A DNA stretch of 34,846 bases from Tannockella sp964372125 (GTDB lineage Bacteria; Bacillota_I; Bacilli_A; Erysipelotrichales; Coprobacillaceae), in assembly GCA_964372125.1 (NCBI GenBank), contig CAYJPL010000020.1, positions 1 through 34,846 on the forward strand. Reading direction: 5' to 3'. Under the pieces are notes generated by a model that saw only the letters and a program-made list of their open reading frames with translations, was not told the origin of the DNA and made no database searches. A program made the translations under genes and the position numbers. Positions 17,925 to 25,700 of the stretch are shown in pieces; position 1 is the first letter of the stretch, and the number at the start of each line of letters is the position of its first letter.

Positions 17925-18932
17925 CTATAATAAGTTAATACCTAGTGTATTACATTCTTCAATATTTTTATCATCCCATAATGATACTTGTACTTCACCG
18001 ATATGTGCTTTTTCTAACAGTAACATACACAGTCTTGATTGCCCGATTCCACCACCTAATGTATAAGGAAGTTTTCCTTCTAATAACATTTTATGGAATG
18101 GTAACTTAGCACGATCATTACAATCTGCTTTCTCTAATTGACTAGCTAGTGATTCTTCACTTACACGAATCCCCATTGATGATACTTCAAATGAGCTTTT
18201 AAGTATTTCATTATAAAATAAAATATCTCCATTTAATTGCCAATCATCGTAGTCTGGTGCACGTCCATCATGTTTTACCCCAGATTTTAATAAATCTCCA
18301 ATTTGCATTACAAATGCAGTTTTATGAATTTTCAAGAATTCGTCTTCTCTTTGTTTTGGTGTTAATGTTGGATACATATCCTCTAGTTCTTGTGTCGTAA
18401 CAAATGTTACTTCACTTTCTAGTTGATAACGAAGCTCTGGATGAATTTTATTAATCATTTCCTTTGTCTTACAAATAGCACTTACTATTTTTTTAACTGT
18501 TTCTTTCAAGTAGTCTAAAGTGCGGTCTTCTTTTGAAATGATAAACTCATAGTCCCATTGATCTACGTAAATAGAGTGTAAATGATCCATTTCCTCATCT
18601 CTACGAATTGCACTCATATCTGTGTATAAACCAGTATACATTGGAAATCCATATTTATGTAATGCCATACGTTTCCACTTTGCAAGTGAATGAACAACTT
18701 GGGCACATTCTTTTAATGCCGGTACATCAAATTCTACTGCTCTTTCACATCCATTTAAATCATCGTTTAAACCACTTTTAGGATCTACAAATAATGGTGC
18801 AGATACTCTACTTAATGATAATGCTTTTGAAAGATTGTCTTCAAAGTCTCTTTTGATTTCTCCAATAGCACATTGTGTTTGATAGATTGATAATGCTGAT
18901 TTGTACTCAGTTACACTTTTTAATTTACTCAT
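17925..18932 (-). CDS. asnA: Ammonia-dependent asparagine synthetase AsnA
   Basis: The product is 335 residues and matches AsnA throughout. The N-terminus has TQCAIGEIKRDFEDNLSKALSLSRVSAPLFVD, then LHSIYVDQWDYEF, the segment GRAPDYDDWQLNGDILFYN, and the C-terminal LGGGIGQSRLCMLLLEKAHIGEVQVS, a class II aminoacyl-tRNA-synthetase-like ATP site. It converts aspartate, ammonia and ATP to asparagine. A GGAGAA site precedes the ATG. It leads the asnA-glnN operon and has its own promoter and a terminator-like hairpin in its leader. No T-box elements are seen in that short leader. Confidence 0.97.
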   Translation of the reverse strand: MSKLKSVTEYKSALSIYQTQCAIGEIKRDFEDNLSKALSLSRVSAPLFVDPKSGLNDDLNGCERAVEFDVPALKECAQVVHSLAKWKRMALHKYGFPMYTGLYTDMSAIRRDEEMDHLHSIYVDQWDYEFIISKEDRTLDYLKETVKKIVSAICKTKEMINKIHPELRYQLESEVTFVTTQELEDMYPTLTPKQREDEFLKIHKTAFVMQIGDLLKSGVKHDGRAPDYDDWQLNGDILFYNEILKSSFEVSSMGIRVSEESLASQLEKADCNDRAKLPFHKMLLEGKLPYTLGGGIGQSRLCMLLLEKAHIGEVQVSLWDDKNIEECNTLGINLL

Positions 18933-18952
18933 CTCTATATTCTCCTTTATAT

Positions 18953-18989
18953 GACAAAAGACGCCAGAAACAGTCTTGTTTCTAGCGCC
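18953..18989 (-). terminator. Terminator-like hairpin in the asnA leader
   Basis: Arms at 18977-18989 and 18960-18972 pair over 13 positions (two of them G-U on the minus strand) around a 4-base loop, followed by TTTTGTC. The hairpin lies downstream of the asnA promoter and about 20 bases before its start codon. It can therefore attenuate asnA, and it is also the only terminator visible for the purF transcript. Confidence 0.75.
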
Positions 18990-19008
18990 TTTGCTATTTA
19001 TGAAATAT

Positions 19009-19037
19009 ATAATAACATTTGATTATATATGTGTCAA
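19009..19037 (-). promoter_or_regulatory. Promoter of asnA-glnN
   Basis: On the minus strand, TTGACA (19032-19037) and TATTAT (19009-19014) are separated by 17 bases. The predicted leader is about 70 bases and contains the hairpin at 18953-18989. The promoter lies immediately downstream of the purF stop codon. Confidence 0.8.
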
Positions 19038-19060
19038 TAATATTTTATCACTTTAATAAT

Positions 19061-20461
19061 TTATTTATCAAGAACTTTGCTAAAACTAAATAATTCTGTT
19101 GGATACTTACCACTAAAACATGATACACACATGTCACAAGTTCCAAATGCTTCTTCCATTTGTTTGATTTCAATAAATTGTAAAGAATCAGAACCAATGA
19201 AATTCGATAGTTCTTGTACACTCATTCTAGAACTAATCAGTTCTTCACGACTTGAAGTATCAACACCATAAAAACATGGACTAATAATTGGAGCAGAAGC
19301 AATGCGTACATGCACTTCACTTGCACCAGCATCTTTTAAAAGTTGAACAATACGTTTTGATGTTGTACCACGTACAATAGAATCATCCACTAAGATAATA
19401 CGTTTCCCTTGTACAATACTAGTGATTGCAGAAAGTTTCATACGTACTCCATTTTCTCTTTGTTCTTGTGTAGGTTGAATGAATGTTCTACCTACATAAC
19501 GATTTTTAATTAACCCTATCTCATAAGGAAGCCCACTTGCTTCACTATATCCAATTGCAGCTGAAAGACTTGAATCAGGTACCCCGATAACAATATCTGC
19601 TTCAACTTCATCATATTTTGCTAGGATTTGTCCTGAAAGTCTTCTTGCAGTATGAACATTTATACCTTCAATAACACTATCTGGTCTTGCAAAGTATATG
19701 TATTCCATAGCACACATTTTCTTTTGTGTCTCTTTTGTATAAAAGAAACTAGACATCCCATCTTTATTAAAACGAACTACTTCCCCAGGTTCAATATCAC
19801 GCACAAATTTACCACTTACAATTTCAAATGCACATGTTTCTGAACTTACACTATACCCATCATCAACTCTAGCAATAGAAAGTGGACGGAGTCCATTTTT
19901 ATCACGAATTGCATACATACAGTCTTTAGTCATTACAATAAATGCAAATGCACCTTCTAATCGTTGGCATGCTTTTTTTATTTTTTCAATCATTTTTCCA
20001 CTTTCACGTTGTATTAAATGAACAAGTATTTCACTATCACTCGTACATTGGAAAATAGATCCACTTTTTTCTAATTCTTCTTTTAATTCTTTAGCGTTAA
20101 CGATTTGTCCATTATGTACTGCACAAAAATGACCCTGATGAGCACGTACCACTAATGGTTGTACATTTTCAATTTCATTTCCCCCTGCAGTTGAGTAACG
20201 AACATGACCAATTGCGTGTACTCCAACTAATTCTTCAATATTTTTAGAGTTAAATACTTCTGTAATTAACCCTTTGTTTTTTATACATTTAATGTTTTGA
20301 TTATCCGATACTGCAATTCCACATCCTTCTTGTCCACGATGTTGTATTGCATGTAATCCAAAGTATGTAAGTGATGCAGCTTGCTTTACATCGTAGATAC
20401 CAAACACCCCACACTCTTCATTAATTTTTCCAGTCAAAAAATATTCTTTTTCTAAACGCAT
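19061..20461 (-). CDS. purF: Amidophosphoribosyltransferase PurF
   Basis: This enzyme catalyses the first step of de novo purine synthesis, using glutamine and PRPP to make phosphoribosylamine. The start at ATG 20461 is preferred because AGAGG lies seven bases before it; ATG 20479 would add six residues. A short propeptide precedes the catalytic Cys18 (EECGVFGIYD), as in Bacillus. The PRPP loop is IILVDDSIVRGTTS. All four cysteines expected for the structural 4Fe-4S cluster are visible, in MCAMEYIYFARPDS, ISPCFYG and CDMCVSCFSG. It stands alone without other pur genes, behind a purine riboswitch, between the two glutamine/asparagine operons. Confidence 0.97.
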   Translation of the reverse strand: MRLEKEYFLTGKINEECGVFGIYDVKQAASLTYFGLHAIQHRGQEGCGIAVSDNQNIKCIKNKGLITEVFNSKNIEELVGVHAIGHVRYSTAGGNEIENVQPLVVRAHQGHFCAVHNGQIVNAKELKEELEKSGSIFQCTSDSEILVHLIQRESGKMIEKIKKACQRLEGAFAFIVMTKDCMYAIRDKNGLRPLSIARVDDGYSVSSETCAFEIVSGKFVRDIEPGEVVRFNKDGMSSFFYTKETQKKMCAMEYIYFARPDSVIEGINVHTARRLSGQILAKYDEVEADIVIGVPDSSLSAAIGYSEASGLPYEIGLIKNRYVGRTFIQPTQEQRENGVRMKLSAITSIVQGKRIILVDDSIVRGTTSKRIVQLLKDAGASEVHVRIASAPIISPCFYGVDTSSREELISSRMSVQELSNFIGSDSLQFIEIKQMEEAFGTCDMCVSCFSGKYPTELFSFSKVLDK

Positions 20462-20549
20462 TTTCAATCCTCTTTCCATAACTTATCGATTCCTCTTATA
20501 CAATACCACCACATATTTAAGATGATAATAATAAACTTCTAGAAAGTTC

Positions 20550-20613
20550 CTTGTAGTCCACTTTTTGGCAAGTGGGTAGAGACGTGTCAGCCATTTATTG
20601 ACATATATACAAG
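20550..20613 (-). promoter_or_regulatory. Purine (guanine-type) riboswitch aptamer upstream of purF
   Basis: Read on the minus strand, CTTGTA and TACAAG close P1. TGTCA/TGACA form P2 with a loop ending ATGGC. The junction reads GTCTCTACC, close to the family core GTTTCTACC. CCACTT/AAGTGG form P3 with a loop containing GCC, and ACTA leads back into P1. The GG of loop 2 and the CC of loop 3 can make the known kissing contact. The specificity base in the ACTA segment is C, which indicates guanine or hypoxanthine rather than adenine. A weak hairpin (AACTT/AAGTT) and T-rich tract just downstream may be the terminator of the switch. Location before purF fits repression by purines. Confidence 0.85.
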
Positions 20614-20633
20614 ATTCACGATTTTATACAATA

Positions 20634-20662
20634 ATAATAACTTTTACAGCTAGATAATACAA
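20634..20662 (-). promoter_or_regulatory. Possible promoter of the purF riboswitch transcript
   Basis: On the minus strand, TTGTAT (20657-20662) and TATTAT (20634-20639) are 17 bases apart. A second -10-like TATAAA lies at 20623-20628 with a poor -35. Either would start transcription just before the aptamer. Confidence 0.4.
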
Positions 20663-20670
20663 GTTTTTTG

Positions 20671-20704
20671 TAAAGAAAAAGTGGCAAATTATACCAGCCA
20701 CTTT
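20671..20704 (-). terminator. Terminator of the glnA-ANTAR operon
   Basis: GCCACTTT (20697-20704) and AAAGTGGC (20678-20685) form an 8-bp stem, and the minus strand then reads TTCTTT. It begins one base after the TGA stop of the ANTAR gene. Confidence 0.8.
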
Positions 20705-20705
20705 A

Positions 20706-21272
20706 TCAACTATATTTCTTTATTATCTCTTTTGCTATTTCTTGTCTACTTTTTCTTGAATCCATTGCTTCTTTTTCAATATAACGATGTGCTCTTTCTT
20801 CATCAATCCCCATACAAGAAATAAGTGTACATTTTGCACGATCAATTAGTTTTATATCTTCTATTTTATTTTTTAATTTCTTATTTTCTTTAGCGATTAT
20901 TCTTACCCGACTTTGTGTTGCCTTTACTAACTTTAAAATAGCCCATAAAGTTACACGATTTATTGGCTTTGAAACTGTAAATACCCCATAATCTTCAACA
21001 ACACTACTTACTTGTTCAAAGTGTGTTGAGCTAACAACTAATATTACTTGTGATTTTCCAAGTGCTGAAATATCTTTTGATAATCTCTCACCAGTTTCAT
21101 CTTTTAAGGGTGCATTGATAATTACTAAATCATAGTCATATTGCATTATAATTCTTCTAGCTTCGCTACAAGTATTTACATTTGTTATTTGATAGAACGA
21201 TGCTTCTTTTAAAATATCGCTAAAAAATGAAATACTCTTTTGTCCAACAGTAACTACTAATGCTGTTTGCAT
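20706..21272 (-). CDS. ANTAR-domain RNA-binding regulator with a pseudo-receiver
   Basis: The product is 188 residues. Residues 1-115 resemble a response-regulator receiver, with the conserved Lys102 in VSKPINR. The expected phosphoacceptor position reads DLVIINAPL with Asn53 instead of Asp, so normal phosphorylation is unlikely. A coiled coil (about 118-140) leads to an ANTAR domain (about 140-186: IDRAKCTLISCMGIDEERAHRYIEKEAMDSRKSRQEIAKEI). ANTAR proteins bind paired hairpins with hexaloops and prevent terminator formation in leader RNAs, often of nitrogen genes. It is 15 bases downstream of glnA with a GGGGGAGG site. It probably controls this operon through the hairpin at 22680-22697 and may be switched by a bound metabolite or protein partner. 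Confidence 0.92.
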   Translation of the reverse strand: MQTALVVTVGQKSISFFSDILKEASFYQITNVNTCSEARRIIMQYDYDLVIINAPLKDETGERLSKDISALGKSQVILVVSSTHFEQVSSVVEDYGVFTVSKPINRVTLWAILKLVKATQSRVRIIAKENKKLKNKIEDIKLIDRAKCTLISCMGIDEERAHRYIEKEAMDSRKSRQEIAKEIIKKYS

Positions 21273-21287
21273 GTTCTATCCTCCCCC

Positions 21288-22601
21288 TTATATTATGTTA
21301 AAGTACTTTTGATTATAAAAATCCTCTTTATTAGATGCCTTATTGTATTCATCAATTTCATTTTGTTTTATTTCTAGATATCTACTTACTAACTCTTTAC
21401 CTAAAACAGTTTCAACAAATGTGCTTTCTTTTGCATTAACTAGAGCCTCTTCTAAAGTGTTTGGTAAAACAGCTAGTGACTTACTTGCTTCAATATTACT
21501 ATATAAGTCCTCATTTACACTATTTGCTAGTGCAATTTCATTTTCAATTCCATGTAAACCAGCTGAAAGTATTAGTGCAAATGCAAAATATGGATTTACA
21601 GTATTATCAGGTGAACGCAGTTCCATTCTCCCATGATTATTCGTTGTTGCTGGTATACGAATAAGTTGTGATCTATTTTCATTTGACCAAGAAATATACT
21701 TTGGTGCTTCATACTTACCAAAACGATCATATGAATTTATTGTTGGATTTAAAAATAGTGTAATTTCACTCATCTTATCCAATACCCCAGCGATAAAATG
21801 TTCTTTCATCTTTGAATCCTTTGAATCTTTCGAAAAAATATTTTCACCATTTCTTTTTACGGATATATTTACATGCATTCCATTACCTGGTTTATCAAGT
21901 AGTGGTTTAGGCATAAAAGATGCATACACACCGTTTCGACTTGCTATTGCTTTAACTACAGATTTAAAAATGATAATATTATCACCACAAGAAAGTGGAT
22001 CACTAAACTTAAAATCTACTTCATTTTGCCCAGGTCCTTGTTCATGATGTGACGTTTCTGGTTCTATTGACATTTCGCTCAATGTTAAACATATGTCACG
22101 GCGAATATTTTCACCCATATCAAGTGGAAAAACATCCATATATCCACCATTATCAAGTGGCGTTTTAGTTGGAGTTGCCTCATCATCTTCTTTAAATAGA
22201 TAAAATTCACATTCTGCCCCTATTTGAAATTCAAGATTACTTTCTTTTGCTTTAGAAATAACCTTTTTTAAAATATGTCTTCCATCATGTGAAAATATTT
22301 CACCATTCGAAAGTCTTATATCACAAAAGAAACGCACTACTCTCCCTGGTCCAGGACGCCATGGCAAAATTGACATTGTTGTTAAATCAGGAAAAAGAAA
22401 CAAATCAGATTCCTTTACATCACGAAACCCTTTTATAGCTGAAGCATCAAATGATATACCATTTTCAAATGCAGTTTCAAGTTGTCCTGGCATAATTGAG
22501 ATATTCTTTTGTACCCCATTTAAGTCACAAAATGCTAGTCGAATAAATTGCACATCATTTTCTTCTACAAATGATATGATTTCTTTTATAGTTCTATTCA
22601 T
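21288..22601 (-). CDS. glnA: Type I glutamine synthetase GlnA
   Basis: This 437-residue enzyme has the GSI layout. The N-terminal beta-grasp domain contains FIRLAFCDLNGVQKNISI. The catalytic motifs are GAECEFYLF, a variant of the latch region at HHEQGPGQNEVDFKFSDPL, GNGMHVNISV, and IRIPATTNNHGRMELRSPD NTVNPYFAFALIL. The usual adenylylation loop Tyr motif of GSI-beta is not seen, and the length fits the GSI-alpha class of Firmicutes, which is feedback controlled. It is cotranscribed with the ANTAR regulator, and its leader contains an attenuator. Since a GSIII enzyme is encoded 3.4 kb away, the two may work under different nitrogen conditions, or this copy may have a specialised role. Confidence 0.93.
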   Translation of the reverse strand: MNRTIKEIISFVEENDVQFIRLAFCDLNGVQKNISIMPGQLETAFENGISFDASAIKGFRDVKESDLFLFPDLTTMSILPWRPGPGRVVRFFCDIRLSNGEIFSHDGRHILKKVISKAKESNLEFQIGAECEFYLFKEDDEATPTKTPLDNGGYMDVFPLDMGENIRRDICLTLSEMSIEPETSHHEQGPGQNEVDFKFSDPLSCGDNIIIFKSVVKAIASRNGVYASFMPKPLLDKPGNGMHVNISVKRNGENIFSKDSKDSKMKEHFIAGVLDKMSEITLFLNPTINSYDRFGKYEAPKYISWSNENRSQLIRIPATTNNHGRMELRSPDNTVNPYFAFALILSAGLHGIENEIALANSVNEDLYSNIEASKSLAVLPNTLEEALVNAKESTFVETVLGKELVSRYLEIKQNEIDEYNKASNKEDFYNQKYFNII

Positions 22602-22623
22602 AATTACTCCTTTTCTATCTACA

Positions 22624-22691
22624 AATATAAAAATGACGTTACTAATAATGGCATCACTACTTATGTGAAACCACTACTAGTAAACGCCATT
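22624..22691 (-). terminator. Long attenuator hairpin in the glnA leader
   Basis: Arms at 22665-22691 and 22632-22657 pair over about 25 positions, with several G-U pairs, one bulged base and one T-T mismatch, around a 7-base loop. On the minus strand the stem runs into TTTATATTTG. It lies between the glnA promoter and start codon. It can stop glnA transcription unless an alternative fold forms, and it would also terminate readthrough from the large surface gene ending at 22745. Confidence 0.75.
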
Positions 22692-22697
22692 GTTTAC
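22680..22697 (-). promoter_or_regulatory. ANTAR-type hexaloop hairpin at the 5' end of the glnA transcript
   Basis: On the minus strand, GTAAAC-AATGGC-GTTTAC forms a perfect 6-bp stem (7 with the flanking A-T pair) with a six-base loop. The loop has A at position 1 and G at position 4, the two bases conserved in ANTAR target loops. The hairpin shares 22680-22691 with the left arm of the long terminator, so only one can form at a time. A second hexaloop hairpin, usual in ANTAR targets, was not found. Confidence 0.6.
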
Positions 22698-22704
22698 TTT
22701 TTAA

Positions 22705-22733
22705 ATACTACAATAATCATCCCTTTTTGTCAA
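22705..22733 (-). promoter_or_regulatory. Promoter of the glnA-ANTAR operon
   Basis: On the minus strand, TTGACA (22728-22733) and TAGTAT (22705-22710) are separated by 17 bases. Transcription would begin just before the hexaloop hairpin, giving a leader of about 95 bases. Confidence 0.75.
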
Positions 22734-22744
22734 TTGCATCATTA

Positions 22745-25700
22745 CTATGGTAGTAAGATAAAATTTTCAAAATCAGTTGAACTATTTAAAGTACTTGATG
22801 ATTTAATTAAGATACGATATGTCTGAGGAACATCTCCTACAATATCAGATGGAATATCTAATACTATTTGATCAGTTGCAATCCCGCCGTCGAAAGTACC
22901 ACCTGCGTACTTAATGATTTTTCCACTACTTAGTAAAAAGTAATATCCAGGTGAGTTTTCAATTGCACTAATCACATCGCTAGAAACAAGTTCATAAACA
23001 TCGTTTTCATTTTTACGATATAATTCAATATTTAGCACTGAATTAGCAAGACCTTCGCTATAACGTATTTCTAATGGTACTTTATAAGAATCACCAGTGC
23101 TACTAATAACAGGTGTTGTAACTTCAATGTCTAGTGAAGTATCTTGTGTTTGATCTGGTGCAAAAGATTTTTTTGTTGAAGCAACCTGTGTTGTTAAACC
23201 GTGTTCCCTAACATTACTAATATATAAATCAGTTTGTACAGTCATTTCAAACCCTGGTGGAAAATCTAGTTTAGCAAGTGGCATGATGAACGTATACGTA
23301 TACGTATTACTAGACAGCCTACCAATTGTATTAATAAAATACGTTTCTCCAGCCCCAGGATAATCTATACCATCAATAGTAATATATGATCCATTTGGAG
23401 GTGAAATAGGTTCTCCTGACAAATCTACTGCTGATATTTTTATTGCTGCATACTTATTTAAGTATTTATAATCATACCCTTCGACCACTCCAGCGTCTAC
23501 TGTTGTTTCTAAAGTAAATAGGTTTGCATTTGCTTCTACTACATCAGTTGTAATTGATATTTCTCTTGCAGGTGTTATTGTAAATGGAATTTCTAGTGGA
23601 GTAGCTGTACCACTTGGGCTAAGTTTCAGTGCTTTTTCTCCAACATCTAAATAATCTGTATCTTTAACTTGCCCGAAGTCAACTACAACTTGTACCACAT
23701 GATGTGTTGTTCCAGTTGGATTTGGGAATCTACCCATAAATGATCCATTCGTATTATTATTTTTGAATGATGTCCCACTTATATATAATGTATTAGTACT
23801 TGATGTAACCTCACGATACAAATAAAGTGGTGTTGCCAGTGCATTACCAGCACTGTCGACCGGAGTGTGAACAACTGTTATCGTTGCTCCAGCAGGGAAT
23901 ACTCCATTTTGTAATGCCAGTGATGAAAAAGACATTGTCGATTGTGTCCCACTTTGTGGTACAACGTACTGTGTTGTAAAGGCACTATCTTGAGTCAACA
24001 TAAGTGAGTCATTTGTTTGAATTGGTGTGTAATATTTACCACCAATTATACCATTTGTATAACTTCCTTCAATGTATGGTTCACGTTCAATATTAATACG
24101 GATATGATATTCAACTCCTGCCTTATTAGTAAAAACCAAATCAACATACCTACTTGTATTTTCATCAAAGAAGTTATCATAGTATGCTAAATCAATATAT
24201 AGTGTATCATACCCACCATAAAGTGTTCCTATTGAAGTGTTGATATCTGTAGGTTGTGAAAGATCAAATATCGATGCAGTCCCTACTCTAGCGCGCATTC
24301 CAAAATTCTCATCTGCAAGTTCAACTGTGTCAGCACTTCCACTCACATCACTGTATGGTAATAAATTTACATTATATGGCGAAATATCTTGAACATATAA
24401 TTGGGTAATAAACGGAATGTCTTCAAGACTTACTGTAACATTTTTAGTTTGACCATCTTGTGGATTTGCGACAATTGTCACTTCTTCACGGCTAATATAT
24501 TTTTTATTCAATGTTACTGCATTAATTTCTTTTAGTACATTCTCTGTGTTTTCAACACCGTCAATATAGCGTTCCCATTCGAATGTTTCAATTGATACAT
24601 TTTCCCCCCCATCAGTGATTGAGATATTTCCTGTATAGGTGATTGGTATCGTAAAAATCGTTCTACTATAACCGGGTATAAAAGTATAGTCCATATTACC
24701 TGTTATTTTAATTGCGGTAACGAGTGAATAATCATCAACAGTAGTACTCCAATCTGTCGCCCTTACCATGGTGCTTTCTGTAGCTGTAGTTGAATAATAA
24801 ACAGTAAAATAATCACTTGCCCCAGATAGCTTTACTTCACCAGTTAATTGTGTATCTTGAATCATCGGAAAGTAGAATATACTTCCATCGATTGGATAAA
24901 TATCTTCACTACGATTATCAATTGTAAGTAAATAATTAAAGTTATTTACATTTGGGTTTTCCATTGTGTCATTAGATATATCATGTTGTGTTGTTCCAGA
25001 TTCATTTATATTTGCCTGAGCAACGATATCATTTTTATTTATAATAATATTTAGTATATCCGTTTCATTGGCAGCTGAAAGACGAATATGCGTTGCATCA
25101 AGATTGTATACATCATCGACTAAATATCGTGCAATAGCACCAGCACTTGGGTTTGCGTTTTGAATGTTTTCATCAACAAAGAAAAATAAGTCATCAACAT
25201 TAATAGATGAGTTTGTTAGTGAAGAATCCGCAACATATTGTACTTCTACCGTAGGCTTACTTGTTGGTGTAAATGTTCCTTGATAATTTGTAAAGTAGTC
25301 AACAGAAAACAATCCAAATCCTTCATTAATAATGACCTTATAAACTTTACCTAACCCATCTATTTCCAAAACATTTTCATCTATGGTATAATCCATTTCA
25401 ACCTTTTGACCATCAACTGTTTTATATACATTTATTTGTTTATTACTTGCATCATCAGCCTTGATATTAAAACCGTCAGGCTCAACTATATAAACAATCG
25501 GGTTTGGTACATTAGTACTATTAGTGTATGGATATTCATGAACACCTAGTGTTGCATCAATCGTCACAGTTTCTCCTGCAATAATATTTGATGTACTATT
25601 TGTCTCATCTTCTGTTTGTTTATCAGTAGTTATAGAACTAATAAGGTAAGGTGTACGCCATGAACCTGAACTTGCAATAATGTTTACATTTTTTGTAAAG

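Noticed and set aside
18933..19031. T-box or ANTAR target in the asnA leader
   Set aside because: The leader of about 70 bases is too short for a T-box and has no T-box sequence. The single hairpin loop lacks G at position 4, so an ANTAR target is not supported.
20706..20708. Mycoplasma-type code with TGA as tryptophan
   Set aside because: TGA ends the ANTAR gene directly before its terminator, and Trp is encoded by TGG throughout the window.
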